Origin: Gammaproteobacteria bacterium | GTDB lineage: Bacteria > Pseudomonadota > Gammaproteobacteria > S012-40 | DNA length: 64,000 nt | Direction: 5' to 3' | Assembly (NCBI GenBank): GCA_029884425.1 | Contig: JAOUHV010000006.1 | Location: 35,041-99,040 of the forward strand | Made by a program: the position numbers and the translations under genes | Notes under the pieces: generated by a model | Databases searched by the model: none | The model's input: the letters and a program-made list of their open reading frames with translations, nothing else | What the model was told of the DNA's origin: nothing | Shown: positions 19,446 through 27,521 of the stretch, piece by piece | Position numbering within the stretch: position 1 is the stretch's first letter | Layout of the letters: each line of letters opens with the position of its first letter

Positions 19446-20606
19446 TTATTCGCCAGGCGGCACTTCACGAACAGCAAACGACAATGCGTGACCGGCATAA
19501 TCATCTGCGCAAAACACCGTGTGCCACGCGCATTCAGCAACGCTTTTTTGCGGCAACAAGATCACATCGCCCGGATCAAGCACATCAGCATAATCCGCCT
19601 CGACCAGATGCTTGAAAAATCCGGGACTGCGATTTAGTGCATGCTCCAGTGCATCGTTATTGCGACACTCCAGCATTTCGGCCAGCGCATCACGATTGCT
19701 CAATGCATTCACGAATTCGTCACGAACTTTCGCATCCCATGCACCTGCCGCAATAAATTGTCGACCTGCATCGGTTTGATAAAATGCAACCAATTCATCC
19801 ATCAATTGCGCTTTTGAAATGGAGAACCAGGCCGTGGAACCATACAACTGCGCGAACACCACGCCGGCATGACCACGCTCCACGTCCTGATGAAATTGCG
19901 CGCCGCCGTTTGGCGCATTGAAATAAATAATGCGTTCAACATAAGCGACTTTGTCGACTTCCATAATTTTGCCCAGCAACCGCTGCATCGGTTCGCTGCT
20001 GGAAATCAAACTCGACTCGGGAAAAATAGCTTCGGTCAGATCGGCGGCCAATTGCTGTTTCTGCCAGTCCGCAGCCACATCCTCGTAGCCTTCCAGACCA
20101 AACGATATGCGGCAACGCAACGACAGGTCATCATCTTCATAGGACAACCAGGAGAATTTCATCCACAAATCATCTGCGATGATGTCATCGTCTTCCAATG
20201 CATCGACATCAATCTTCACGATTTCCTGCAAGTCGCTTTCATCAAAACTGCCCTGCAACAGTTCAAACTTGCCCTGCAATCGCGATGCGTAATACGGCGC
20301 ATCCAACAGATCGTTAACATCCTCGTCATCCAGGATGTCATTCATCAAGCGAAGTGATTCTTTAATGGGGGTCTGATAGTCCGTCAGCTCGGCAGTAAAA
20401 AATCCCGGCAGAAAAATGCCTTCTGAACTTCCCCAGCGCTGACGCATCTGCGCAATGCTGCTTTGATTAAAATCGTTGGTTCGACCAATCCAGCCCAACG
20501 GCGTGCCCCGCCGAATAATGGGGATCGCTCTGCGACATCCCAACGCCGCTGCCGCCGCCTCTGCCTGCTCCTGGGTCGCCTCCGGCCCAGCCAAAAACTT
20601 CACCAT
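19446..20606 (-). CDS. Cupin/JmjC-like HxD protein, possible Fe(II)/2-oxoglutarate hydroxylase
   Basis: 386 residues. The centre holds NGGAQFHQDVERGH with an HxD pair (H239, D241). A later PxxxxxxCAWH segment gives a candidate third ligand (H362). This spacing and the LLPQKSVAECAWHTV strand resemble JmjC/cupin hydroxylases, but overall similarity to any characterised enzyme is not visible to me. The N-terminal third is rich in Asp and Glu. The ATG at 20604-20606 follows GGTGAG and is preferred to a TTG four codons upstream. It is cotranscribed with the SET-domain gene. Confidence 0.55.
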   Translation of the reverse strand: MVKFLAGPEATQEQAEAAAAALGCRRAIPIIRRGTPLGWIGRTNDFNQSSIAQMRQRWGSSEGIFLPGFFTAELTDYQTPIKESLRLMNDILDDEDVNDLLDAPYYASRLQGKFELLQGSFDESDLQEIVKIDVDALEDDDIIADDLWMKFSWLSYEDDDLSLRCRISFGLEGYEDVAADWQKQQLAADLTEAIFPESSLISSSEPMQRLLGKIMEVDKVAYVERIIYFNAPNGGAQFHQDVERGHAGVVFAQLYGSTAWFSISKAQLMDELVAFYQTDAGRQFIAAGAWDAKVRDEFVNALSNRDALAEMLECRNNDALEHALNRSPGFFKHLVEADYADVLDPGDVILLPQKSVAECAWHTVFCADDYAGHALSFAVREVPPGE

Positions 20607-20611
20607 AGTGC

Positions 20612-21163
20612 TCACCAATAATATCTTACTACCAGATCAGCGTAGGGTCCGCCGTCCAAGCCATCACCGACGCTAACCGACATACCGCTGATACCCAAAC
20701 CCAATGCCAATGAATCCACTTGCCAATAGCTGCGCACTCCGGAGTGCATCACTGCGACCATACCGTTAGTGCGTTGCTGGCGCAGCCCATCCTGCTCGCG
20801 ATAATCGATGCTGCCCACACCCACCACCGCAAATACCTCCGCAGTAGTGCGCGACCCCAAGCGGTAATCCAACTTAAATCGCGGGCCGCCATAGGCAAAT
20901 TGCTGAACGCGCTGCGTCACACCATGACTGGTTCGCTCGATCGGCTGATTGAGCACGCCGATGCTAACCGTACCGCCTTTTACCCAGCCGGTATTAAACA
21001 GCAGATTGATGCCGCTAAAAACGCTGCTCACTCCCATCGTGCTGCCTTGACGATACTCCAACTCCACATGACGTGGCTGACCGACATTCCAGGGATTTTT
21101 CTTCGCCTGTGCAGACGTCACCGGCAACATCAGGATGCACAGCAGCAACACCCACTTTTTCAT
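20612..21163 (-). CDS. Secreted beta-rich protein, possible small outer-membrane protein
   Basis: 183 aa with a clear signal peptide (about 1-20, cut after AQA). The mature part alternates polar and apolar residues and glycines and ends in RYYW, an aromatic C-terminus as seen in outer-membrane barrels. I do not recognise the family. It ends 5 bases before the next start in the downstream HxD gene, so it is probably the head of that operon. Confidence 0.65.
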   Translation of the reverse strand: MKKWVLLLCILMLPVTSAQAKKNPWNVGQPRHVELEYRQGSTMGVSSVFSGINLLFNTGWVKGGTVSIGVLNQPIERTSHGVTQRVQQFAYGGPRFKLDYRLGSRTTAEVFAVVGVGSIDYREQDGLRQQRTNGMVAVMHSGVRSYWQVDSLALGLGISGMSVSVGDGLDGGPYADLVVRYYW

Positions 21164-21175
21164 GGCCGCCTAGCC

Positions 21176-21376
21176 CTATTTGCGAAATAACCAGAAAATG
21201 AGTGAAAGAATAATACTGATAATCAGCGAGGTCACTACCGGGAAGTAGAATCGGGCATTTTCTTTTTCGATGACGATGTCGCCGGGCAGCCTGCCCAGCC
21301 CCAGTTTTTGTATCCAGGGCCAGAGCAAACCAACCACGATCAGGACAGCTCCGATAATGATCAGCGTACGCGTCAT
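21176..21376 (-). CDS. DUF2905-family two-helix membrane protein
   Basis: 66 residues: a first helix (TLIIIGAVLIVVGLLWPW), a loop with LPGDIVIEKENARFYFP, and a second helix. This matches DUF2905, a widespread small inner-membrane family of unknown function, which often neighbours ruvAB or queA but here sits beside rpiA. Confidence 0.85.
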   Translation of the reverse strand: MTRTLIIIGAVLIVVGLLWPWIQKLGLGRLPGDIVIEKENARFYFPVVTSLIISIILSLIFWLFRK

Positions 21377-21394
21377 CGCGCTGTCCTCCTGCCG

Positions 21395-22054
21395 TTAAGC
21401 AGTCAGGGTCTTAACCCCATCATCGCAACCCATCAGCAGCACGTTGGCACCGCGACAGGCAAACAAGCCATTGGTAACAACACCGACGATCTGGTTCAGC
21501 TTGGTTTCCATCTCCACTGGATTGAGAATCTGCCAGCCGTGTACGTCCAGAATCACGTTGCCGTTGTCGGTAACAACCCCTTCCCGATACACCGGATTAC
21601 CGCCCATTTTGACAATTTCCCGTGCGACATAGCTACGCGCCATGGGGATGACTTCAACCGGCAGAGGGAACTTGCCCAGCATCGGCACCAGTTTGGTGTC
21701 GTCAGCGATACAAATAAATTTGTCGGCAACCGCAGCCACGATTTTTTCACGGGTCAGCGCACCGCCGCCGCCTTTGATCATGTGCATGTGCTCGGTGATT
21801 TCATCCGCGCCATCAACATACACCGCCATACGACTAACCATGTTCAGGTCTTCAACGGGAATGCCGTGCGACTTCAACCGCTTGGTAGAAGCCTCGGAGC
21901 TGGATACCGCCGCCTCAATAGAACCCTTCATGCTGGCCAGGGCATCTATGAAATAATTCACTGTCGAGCCTGTTCCCACACCCACAATGGCGCCGGGTTT
22001 TACATAGGCCAGGGCTGCCTGGGCCGCCGCTTTTTTCTTGTCATCTTGTGTCAT
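21395..22054 (-). CDS. rpiA: Ribose-5-phosphate isomerase A
   Basis: Interconverts ribose 5-phosphate and ribulose 5-phosphate. Diagnostic segments are [17 protein letters not shown], the acidic DGADEI, and the lysine-containing [13 protein letters not shown]. There are two adjacent ATGs; the second (22052-22054) is spaced 6 bases from AAGGAG and is chosen, giving 219 aa. It is divergent from ilvA, a common gammaproteobacterial arrangement. Confidence 0.96.
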   Translation of the reverse strand: MTQDDKKKAAAQAALAYVKPGAIVGVGTGSTVNYFIDALASMKGSIEAAVSSSEASTKRLKSHGIPVEDLNMVSRMAVYVDGADEITEHMHMIKGGGGALTREKIVAAVADKFICIADDTKLVPMLGKFPLPVEVIPMARSYVAREIVKMGGNPVYREGVVTDNGNVILDVHGWQILNPVEMETKLNQIVGVVTNGLFACRGANVLLMGCDDGVKTLTA

Positions 22055-22233
22055 CATCTACTCCTTGGGTCTTCGCCCATAATTCGAGCGAATTGTTTGC
22101 ACCAAGGATACCTGAGAGCCGCCTCATAAAGAAGGGTCCGGGCGCACAATTCCAGCGTTAGCCGCTGATCTTTCAGCAACTTGGGCCCGTTGGACGCTTA
22201 CTTAAACCCCGCATTTCTGGTAGTGTTGCGCCT

Positions 22234-23748
22234 ATGATTTCAAGTTACCTGCAAAACATCCTGCGCGCCCGTGTGTACGACGTGGCCATCGAGACCCCTC
22301 TGGACTACGCCAAGGCCCTGTCCACCCGGCTGAACAACCGTGTACTGCTCAAACGCGAAGACCTGCAGCCCGTGTTTTCCTTCAAGCTGCGTGGCGCCTA
22401 CAACAAAATGGCGCACCTGACCGAAGCAGACCGCGCCAAAGGCGTCATTGCCGCATCGGCAGGCAACCACGCCCAGGGTGTCGCTCTGGCCAGTCAGCGG
22501 CTGGGGATAGAAGCCACCATCGTCATGCCCAAAACCACACCCGCCATCAAGATCAACGCCGTGCGCAACATGGGCGCCAAAGTGGTGCTACATGGCAGCG
22601 CCTATGACGAGGCCTACGAATACGCCAGGCAAATCGCCGATGAGCAGCAACTCACGTTCATTCACCCCTACGATGACCCCCAGGTCATTGCCGGGCAGGG
22701 AACGGTTGCCATGGAGATTTTGCGCCAGCACCCAGATCCCATTCACGCCATCTTTGTCCCGGTCGGCGGCGGCGGATTGATTGCCGGGGTTGCTGCCTAC
22801 GTCAAACAACTCTATCCCCAGGTCAAAATCATCGGTGTCGAACCCGAGGATGCGGGCTGTCTATATGCCGCGATGCAGGCCGGGAAACGGGTAATTCTGG
22901 ATCAGGTGGGTATTTTTGCCGATGGCGTTGCCGTGCGTCAGGTAGGCGAAGAACCTTTCCGCATTTGCCGCGATACCGTGGATGAGGTCATCCTGTGTAC
23001 CACCGATGAAATCTGCGCGGCCATCAAACACATGTTCGACGACACCCGCTCCATCGTCGAACCCGCTGGTGCGTTGTCCATAGCCGGCCTGAAAAAATAT
23101 GTCCAGCGCAGCGGCATCACCGGCCAAAACCTGATCGCCATCGCCAGTGGCGCCAATATGAATTTTGATCGTCTGCGCCACGTTGCTGAGCGCGCCGATT
23201 TGGGTGAGCAAGGCGAAGCCCTGCTGGCCGTCACCATTCCAGAACAGCCCGGCAGCTTCCGCCGCTTCTGCCACCAAATCGGCCAGCGCAGCATTACCGA
23301 GTTCAATTACCGTTTTGCCGACAAGCAGCAAGCTACCGTGTTTGCTGGTGTGCAACTGCGCGAAGGTGCCAAAGAAAAAGAGCGCCTGCTGGAAAAGCTC
23401 GCCGAAGCCAATTATTCCGTGCTTGATCTGTCTGACAATGAAATGGCCAAGCTGCACATTCGCTACATGGTGGGTGGCCATGCACAGCAGGTCAAAGATG
23501 AACTGGTATACCGCTTTGAGTTTCCCGAACGTCCCGGCGCACTGCTGCGCTTTTTAACCCAGATGGGCCAGCGCTGGAACATCAGCATGTTCCATTACCG
23601 CAATCACGGCGCAGCGTACGGTCGCGTGCTGGTCGGCATACAGGTGCCCGATGACGAGCGGGGAGAATTTAACGAGTTTCTTGATGAACTGGGCTACAAC
23701 TATTGGTTCGAATCCGACAACCCGGTTTATCAGATGTTTTTGGGATAA
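22234..23748 (+). CDS. ilvA: Threonine ammonia-lyase (biosynthetic threonine deaminase)
   Basis: A PLP enzyme that converts threonine to 2-oxobutanoate, the first step of isoleucine synthesis. The PLP lysine is in FSFKLRGAYNKM and the phosphate-binding loop is GGGGLIAG. The C-terminal ~170 residues carry two ACT-like regulatory subdomains, each with a PERPGALLRF/PEQPGSFRRF-type motif, implying isoleucine feedback. 504 aa is normal. Its last 19 bases overlap the 3' end of the convergent parA-like gene. Confidence 0.95.
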   Translation: MISSYLQNILRARVYDVAIETPLDYAKALSTRLNNRVLLKREDLQPVFSFKLRGAYNKMAHLTEADRAKGVIAASAGNHAQGVALASQRLGIEATIVMPKTTPAIKINAVRNMGAKVVLHGSAYDEAYEYARQIADEQQLTFIHPYDDPQVIAGQGTVAMEILRQHPDPIHAIFVPVGGGGLIAGVAAYVKQLYPQVKIIGVEPEDAGCLYAAMQAGKRVILDQVGIFADGVAVRQVGEEPFRICRDTVDEVILCTTDEICAAIKHMFDDTRSIVEPAGALSIAGLKKYVQRSGITGQNLIAIASGANMNFDRLRHVAERADLGEQGEALLAVTIPEQPGSFRRFCHQIGQRSITEFNYRFADKQQATVFAGVQLREGAKEKERLLEKLAEANYSVLDLSDNEMAKLHIRYMVGGHAQQVKDELVYRFEFPERPGALLRFLTQMGQRWNISMFHYRNHGAAYGRVLVGIQVPDDERGEFNEFLDELGYNYWFESDNPVYQMFLG

Positions 23749-24464
23749 CCGCCCACAGCGAACAACTGTGAGCGCACACCATCCCTGGTAGGCAGATGCG
23801 CGCCTTCCAACCAAGCGATGAGCGGCAGCATGTACTTTTGATCTTCTCGGGCGGATTCGCCGTCCATTTCCATGATACTCAATCCGTGCTCAGCGGCGTG
23901 GATGTAGTTATCAGACTCTTTCAGACTCGCTACCAGCGGTATCTCGAGATTATCGAAAATCCGCACCAACGCCGTATAAGCCGAGCATTTTGCCGTCACC
24001 CGACTGGCCACCGCGGCCACCTTCCCCTTGCAGCGATACTTACCTAAAAATTTGTTCAAATTATAAATAAACATGGCCGCAGCGCGAATATCTACTGGCG
24101 ATGGCATAACGGGAATTAATATGGCGTTGGCAGTGCACAACTCGTGTTCCATGCGCTGCAAATCAACACCTGCGGGACAATCTACAATAAGCTGCTCAAC
24201 ATTGGGCGGTATCCGCATTTGCCAGCTCCGAGTGCTCACACCCGTTGTCTTCGCCGCGTTTACGCCATAGATTGGTTCACGTGTATGTGGTCGATGATTC
24301 AGCCAATCCAGACTGGAAGCCTGTGGATCATAATCCTTGAGCGCAGTCACACGTCCATGGCCGGCGTAGTATCCCGCAAGATTGGTCGACAATGTCGTCT
24401 TGCCAGCCCCGCCTTTGCTGTTGATCACAACAATTGATTTGACTTGATTAGTCCCTGGCCGCAT
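23730..24464 (-). CDS. Orphan ParA/MinD-family ATPase
   Basis: 244 aa with the deviant Walker A motif KGGAGKTT (residues 17-24), the A' region DYDPQAS (usually DxDPQ) and Walker B in QLIVDCPAG. There is no parB, centromere-like repeat or partner gene beside it, so it is not an obvious chromosome- or plasmid-partition pair. Orphan ParA proteins can position other cargos (chemoreceptor arrays, carboxysomes, flagella, pili); the cargo here is unknown. It converges on and slightly overlaps ilvA. Confidence 0.82.
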   Translation of the reverse strand: MRPGTNQVKSIVVINSKGGAGKTTLSTNLAGYYAGHGRVTALKDYDPQASSLDWLNHRPHTREPIYGVNAAKTTGVSTRSWQMRIPPNVEQLIVDCPAGVDLQRMEHELCTANAILIPVMPSPVDIRAAAMFIYNLNKFLGKYRCKGKVAAVASRVTAKCSAYTALVRIFDNLEIPLVASLKESDNYIHAAEHGLSIMEMDGESAREDQKYMLPLIAWLEGAHLPTRDGVRSQLFAVGGYPKNI

Positions 24465-24685
24465 GGCTCCACCCCGTTTCGCTCTTATTCACCCGTTACC
24501 GGGTGCGTCCCTTAGTGATCGGCTGGCCTACATCGATCTTCAATACGTTGTACCGCTAATATCCTGGGTTTAATTGATTTTCGAGGGCCAGTTCCGTTTC
24601 TTGCGTGACAGGCAGCAATAAACGTGCAAACAATCCCCTATCTCAAGTAATAAATATCTAGAAAAACTTTAAATTGCAGCCGGAC

Positions 24686-25060
24686 TTACTTGGGCACGGC
24701 AAAATCCAACGGGAAAACCAGCACAGTCTCTTTGCCCTGCCAGCGGACATAAACGTTTAGTTCATCCTGCAATGGATCGTTTACTAGCACTGCCCGTCGG
24801 TATACACCGACATGGCCGTCCTGTATCGCCTGCGTCCAGCGACCGCTAGACCCAATACGGAGATTCACGAATAAATCCTCTGCGCGACGCTTTCCCCGGT
24901 CAGCCACTACCAAAAACTCAATCATGCCTGGCTCAACAATTGGGGGGCGGGTTTCAATCTGAAAGATCATCCCCTCCCATTCCTGTGCGGGTGAAACCAC
25001 CGCATTGCCAGGACAGCCCGTCAACGTCAAGAGCAGCAACAAAATCATGACCAAACGCAT
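24686..25060 (-). CDS. FixH/YtkA-like periplasmic lipoprotein
   Basis: 124 aa beginning at the ATG 25058-25060 (GGAG ten bases ahead); a longer frame is open but would bury the lipobox. A leader of leucines ends in LTGC, a type II signal peptide, so it is probably anchored by lipid. The mature domain (about 90 residues, beta-rich, with QDGHVGVYRRAVLVNDP) resembles the periplasmic domain of FixH/CcoH-type proteins. It is the last gene of the ccoG operon and starts 4 bases after the cytochrome stop. Probable role: maturation or assembly of the nearby oxidase. Confidence 0.65.
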   Translation of the reverse strand: MRLVMILLLLLTLTGCPGNAVVSPAQEWEGMIFQIETRPPIVEPGMIEFLVVADRGKRRAEDLFVNLRIGSSGRWTQAIQDGHVGVYRRAVLVNDPLQDELNVYVRWQGKETVLVFPLDFAVPK

Positions 25061-25064
25061 AAAG

Positions 25065-25373
25065 TTAGAACTCCGAAGCATGTTTGTCCAGATAGGCAAC
25101 CAAGCTAGCAATTTGTTGCTCGCTTAGCGTGTCCATTGATTCCATCAAACGATGATTTTGCATGCGTAGCACCACATTTCTCCACTCACCCTTCAGATGC
25201 GTGGAGGGTTTGGGGGGAGCATGACACTGACTGCAAAAATCCATCAGCACCTTAGCCCCTTCACTGTCGGGCTCAGGCAAATCTTTGCTGGGTGAGAATT
25301 GTTTCGGCTGCTCACAGGCAACCAACGCCAACACCGGTATACAGACCAGGAATGTATAAAGTTTGTTCCGCAC
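25065..25373 (-). CDS. Small monoheme c-type cytochrome lipoprotein
   Basis: 102 aa. The leader ends LVAC, with C20 as likely lipidated residue. One heme-binding CSQCH sits at 47-51, and the tail resembles a short class I cytochrome c. A likely electron carrier on the periplasmic face. Its start overlaps the stop of the upstream membrane-protein gene by one base, so it belongs to the ccoG operon. Confidence 0.82.
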   Translation of the reverse strand: MRNKLYTFLVCIPVLALVACEQPKQFSPSKDLPEPDSEGAKVLMDFCSQCHAPPKPSTHLKGEWRNVVLRMQNHRLMESMDTLSEQQIASLVAYLDKHASEF

Positions 25374-25786
25374 TATTTGTCTTTCTGCTGTTCTTGCTGT
25401 TTCAGTTTTTCTTCTTTTTTGCGTTTAATCACATGACGCAAATCAACCATGTAGTAAATCAAAAAGCTCATTACGATAACCCAGGCCGCGCCCGCTGGAA
25501 TTCCCCAGTCAAACCAATCGCGCTCAAACCCAGGGCGATTTCCCCAAAAGGGGAACGTCAACCCTACAGCAATCAGCAGCAACAGGAAAAACAGCGCAAC
25601 AAACCAATATGGAATAGAGGTTTGACTTTCCTCCATCTCCTCCAGCATTTCCCAGTCTTCCAGGCCCCGTTTCGCACGTCGGGTCTCCTTATCTTTGTAA
25701 CCGAATTGATCTTCCGGTATGTCGCCCCACTTGGTTTCCTGAGTGATTGCGTGTTCGTTTTTACCTTCGTCTGGTTTATTTGTCAT
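25373..25786 (-). CDS. Two-helix membrane protein of the ccoG operon
   Basis: 137 aa from the ATG at 25784-25786, which lies inside the end of ccoG behind a GGAG site. A charged N-terminal tail of about 55 residues precedes two helices (about 62-82 and 96-117), separated by a short loop with PFWGNRPGFERDW, and a Lys/Glu/Gln-rich C-terminus follows. The first helix and the IP...LTFPFWGNRP motif closely parallel the N-terminal helix of the 221-aa protein at 33717-34382 (IP...ITLPIWGQRP), so the two look like paralogues. Function unknown; a place in the oxidase complex or its assembly is inferred. Confidence 0.7.
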   Translation of the reverse strand: MTNKPDEGKNEHAITQETKWGDIPEDQFGYKDKETRRAKRGLEDWEMLEEMEESQTSIPYWFVALFFLLLLIAVGLTFPFWGNRPGFERDWFDWGIPAGAAWVIVMSFLIYYMVDLRHVIKRKKEEKLKQQEQQKDK

Positions 25787-27089
25787 ATTTTGCTCCGGCA
25801 ACAAAATGTTGAATACGGAAATTTGTTGACCAACCATTCTCTGCCTTTGCCCGCACTACAAAACTGTGCAAGCCCGCAGGCAGATCACGCAAAGTCAAAA
25901 ACAAATCTCCGCGCCCTGCACCTTCAAAGCGATAACTTGGTGCCGTCAATGCGAAATTTTCGCTATTCAATCCTTCAACGCTGACGTTAAGCGTCACTGG
26001 CTCTAGCATTTTGGACGCTAAATTTATGCGATATTCATTGACCTGCCCTTGAATCGAAGGACCCGATTGATACACGGTCAAATGATATGGCTGGTATGTC
26101 CACAAACCCCAGGCAAACAAGCCTACACCCAACAGCCAAACTGGAACCACCCAGAACAAGCGTTCGCGTACCGAGGCCACCGATTTGGTTGGATCGTGCC
26201 GCATTCCAGTACGTGGTCCCAACTTGAACTTCAGCAATCCGGGCACACCTTTTTTGCTGTGCACATTATCGCAGGCGGTAATACATGCCCCACAATTGGT
26301 ACAACTGTCGTACTGGGTTGTTGCTCGCGGATCGATTTCCACCATGCATTGCGTCAAGCAATAACTGCATTTATCACAATCCGCACGCCGAGCTTCGTCA
26401 TATTCAATGTGCAAGGTGTCTTTGGTTTTGAATAAATACTGCCACATTCGATATATGCACATATACCGACACATAAAATGGCGAATCACCGCCAAATTTA
26501 CAAACGTGACCAAAACAAAAACTGTGTATATCCAGTACAGACTTGCTGCGAGGCGCTCATCCGGTTGAAAAGTGATAAACGACCAAATCGCCTGGGGGGG
26601 GAAAAAATACAGCATGGGAATTATCGCCAGCAACAACGACATTGCCAGCAACTTGATCGTCAACAACAACCAGTTGCCCACATGATTCTTGTTCGCCGCC
26701 ACCTTGGCACGATCGCGATTTTCCCAGTCCACCACCGCTCGTTTGCCCAGGTGCTGCGCGGTCAATTTATTAGCCAACGACGAGAACGTATTTTGTGGAC
26801 ACGCCCAGCCACAAAAGGCGGTCCCTACCGTTGAATACACCATGATCATGGTCGCCGCCACCGCCAACCAAAAACCAAACACGATCTCAAAATCGGAAAA
26901 CCATATTTGATGACCAAGAACCACAAACCCGGAGGACACATCTATGCGGAATAAGCCCGTCACCGGTATGGCAATGAGAATCAAAATTGCCGCAATTTGG
27001 GCTGCTTGACGCTTCCACGCCAGGCCGCGCGCGTCTTGAATGCCTACTTTATTTATGGGTATTTTGGACAGAGCTTCGTTTGCTTTCAT
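25776..27089 (-). CDS. ccoG: CcoG/FixG-type polyferredoxin for cbb3-like oxidase maturation
   Basis: 437 aa with membrane helices around 30-50, 70-95, 150-175, 195-215 and 315-335. FCGWACPQ and a later CRYMCIYRMWQ segment are conserved in CcoG. Two 4Fe-4S clusters are seen as CDKCSYCLTQC and CTNCGACITACD. The C-terminal ~110 residues match the FixG immunoglobulin-like domain. CcoG reduces copper for assembly of cbb3 oxidases. A run of eight C on the coding strand (26594-26601, encoding part of FFPPQ) is a possible slippage site. The gene heads a four-gene operon. Confidence 0.9.
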   Translation of the reverse strand: MKANEALSKIPINKVGIQDARGLAWKRQAAQIAAILILIAIPVTGLFRIDVSSGFVVLGHQIWFSDFEIVFGFWLAVAATMIMVYSTVGTAFCGWACPQNTFSSLANKLTAQHLGKRAVVDWENRDRAKVAANKNHVGNWLLLTIKLLAMSLLLAIIPMLYFFPPQAIWSFITFQPDERLAASLYWIYTVFVLVTFVNLAVIRHFMCRYMCIYRMWQYLFKTKDTLHIEYDEARRADCDKCSYCLTQCMVEIDPRATTQYDSCTNCGACITACDNVHSKKGVPGLLKFKLGPRTGMRHDPTKSVASVRERLFWVVPVWLLGVGLFAWGLWTYQPYHLTVYQSGPSIQGQVNEYRINLASKMLEPVTLNVSVEGLNSENFALTAPSYRFEGAGRGDLFLTLRDLPAGLHSFVVRAKAENGWSTNFRIQHFVAGAKYDK

Positions 27090-27236
27090 GCTTTTTATGC
27101 TAACACATTACCACTTTCGACCAACGTGGCAGTATCGCCCCATTTCAGCTGAGTTTCCAGCGGGATTGTCACAAGTCCGCCAATATCCGATCGTTATATT
27201 CGGGATTTATCACTCCCCAAAAGCCCTTTTCAGACC

Positions 27237-27265
27237 TTGCGCAATAAGGTTCGTTCATATATAGT
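27237..27265 (+). promoter_or_regulatory. Sigma70-type promoter for the 42-aa membrane protein gene
   Basis: TTGCGC at 27237-27242 and TATAGT at 27260-27265 with exactly 17 bases between. The gene it would serve starts at 27329. The region back to ccoG (27090-27236) shows no FNR-type TTGATnnnnATCAA box that I can find. Confidence 0.6.
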
Positions 27266-27328
27266 CGGGCGAGTCACTTTATAAAGTGCGGCTGTTTCCA
27301 AACTATACACATAAGAGGGGTGGATGAC

Positions 27329-27457
27329 ATGGTTACAGAGATCGGTATTAACATTATTGTTCCGATTTTGGTATTTGCCTTCATTATCGTAGGCGCATAC
27401 ATGATGTCTAACTGGGCATTCCAGGACGTGTTGAAGCGTCGCTCTAACGGCGAGTAA
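27329..27457 (+). CDS. 42-aa single-helix membrane protein
   Basis: A short frame that automatic callers easily miss. ATG 27329 follows GAGGGG, and the TAA at 27455-27457 is followed by a strong terminator. The peptide has a hydrophobic helix (IIVPILVFAFIIVGAYMM, about residues 9-26) and a basic tail ending KRRSNGE. Having its own promoter, ribosome site and terminator makes it a convincing gene. It resembles in form the small subunits (CcoQ-like) of the nearby oxidase island but has no identified family. Confidence 0.72.
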   Translation: MVTEIGINIIVPILVFAFIIVGAYMMSNWAFQDVLKRRSNGE

Positions 27458-27479
27458 TCGTCGTCATTGCTAGACACAG

Positions 27480-27506
27480 AAAAACCCGGCTTAGCCGGGT
27501 TTTTTG
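27480..27506. terminator. Bidirectional rho-independent terminator
   Basis: Stem ACCCGGC/GCCGGGT with a TTA loop, flanked by A5 on the left and T6 on the right. It ends the 42-aa gene and also serves the convergent large gene ending at 27522. Confidence 0.92.
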
Positions 27507-27521
27507 TTGGCCGAAACCGGC

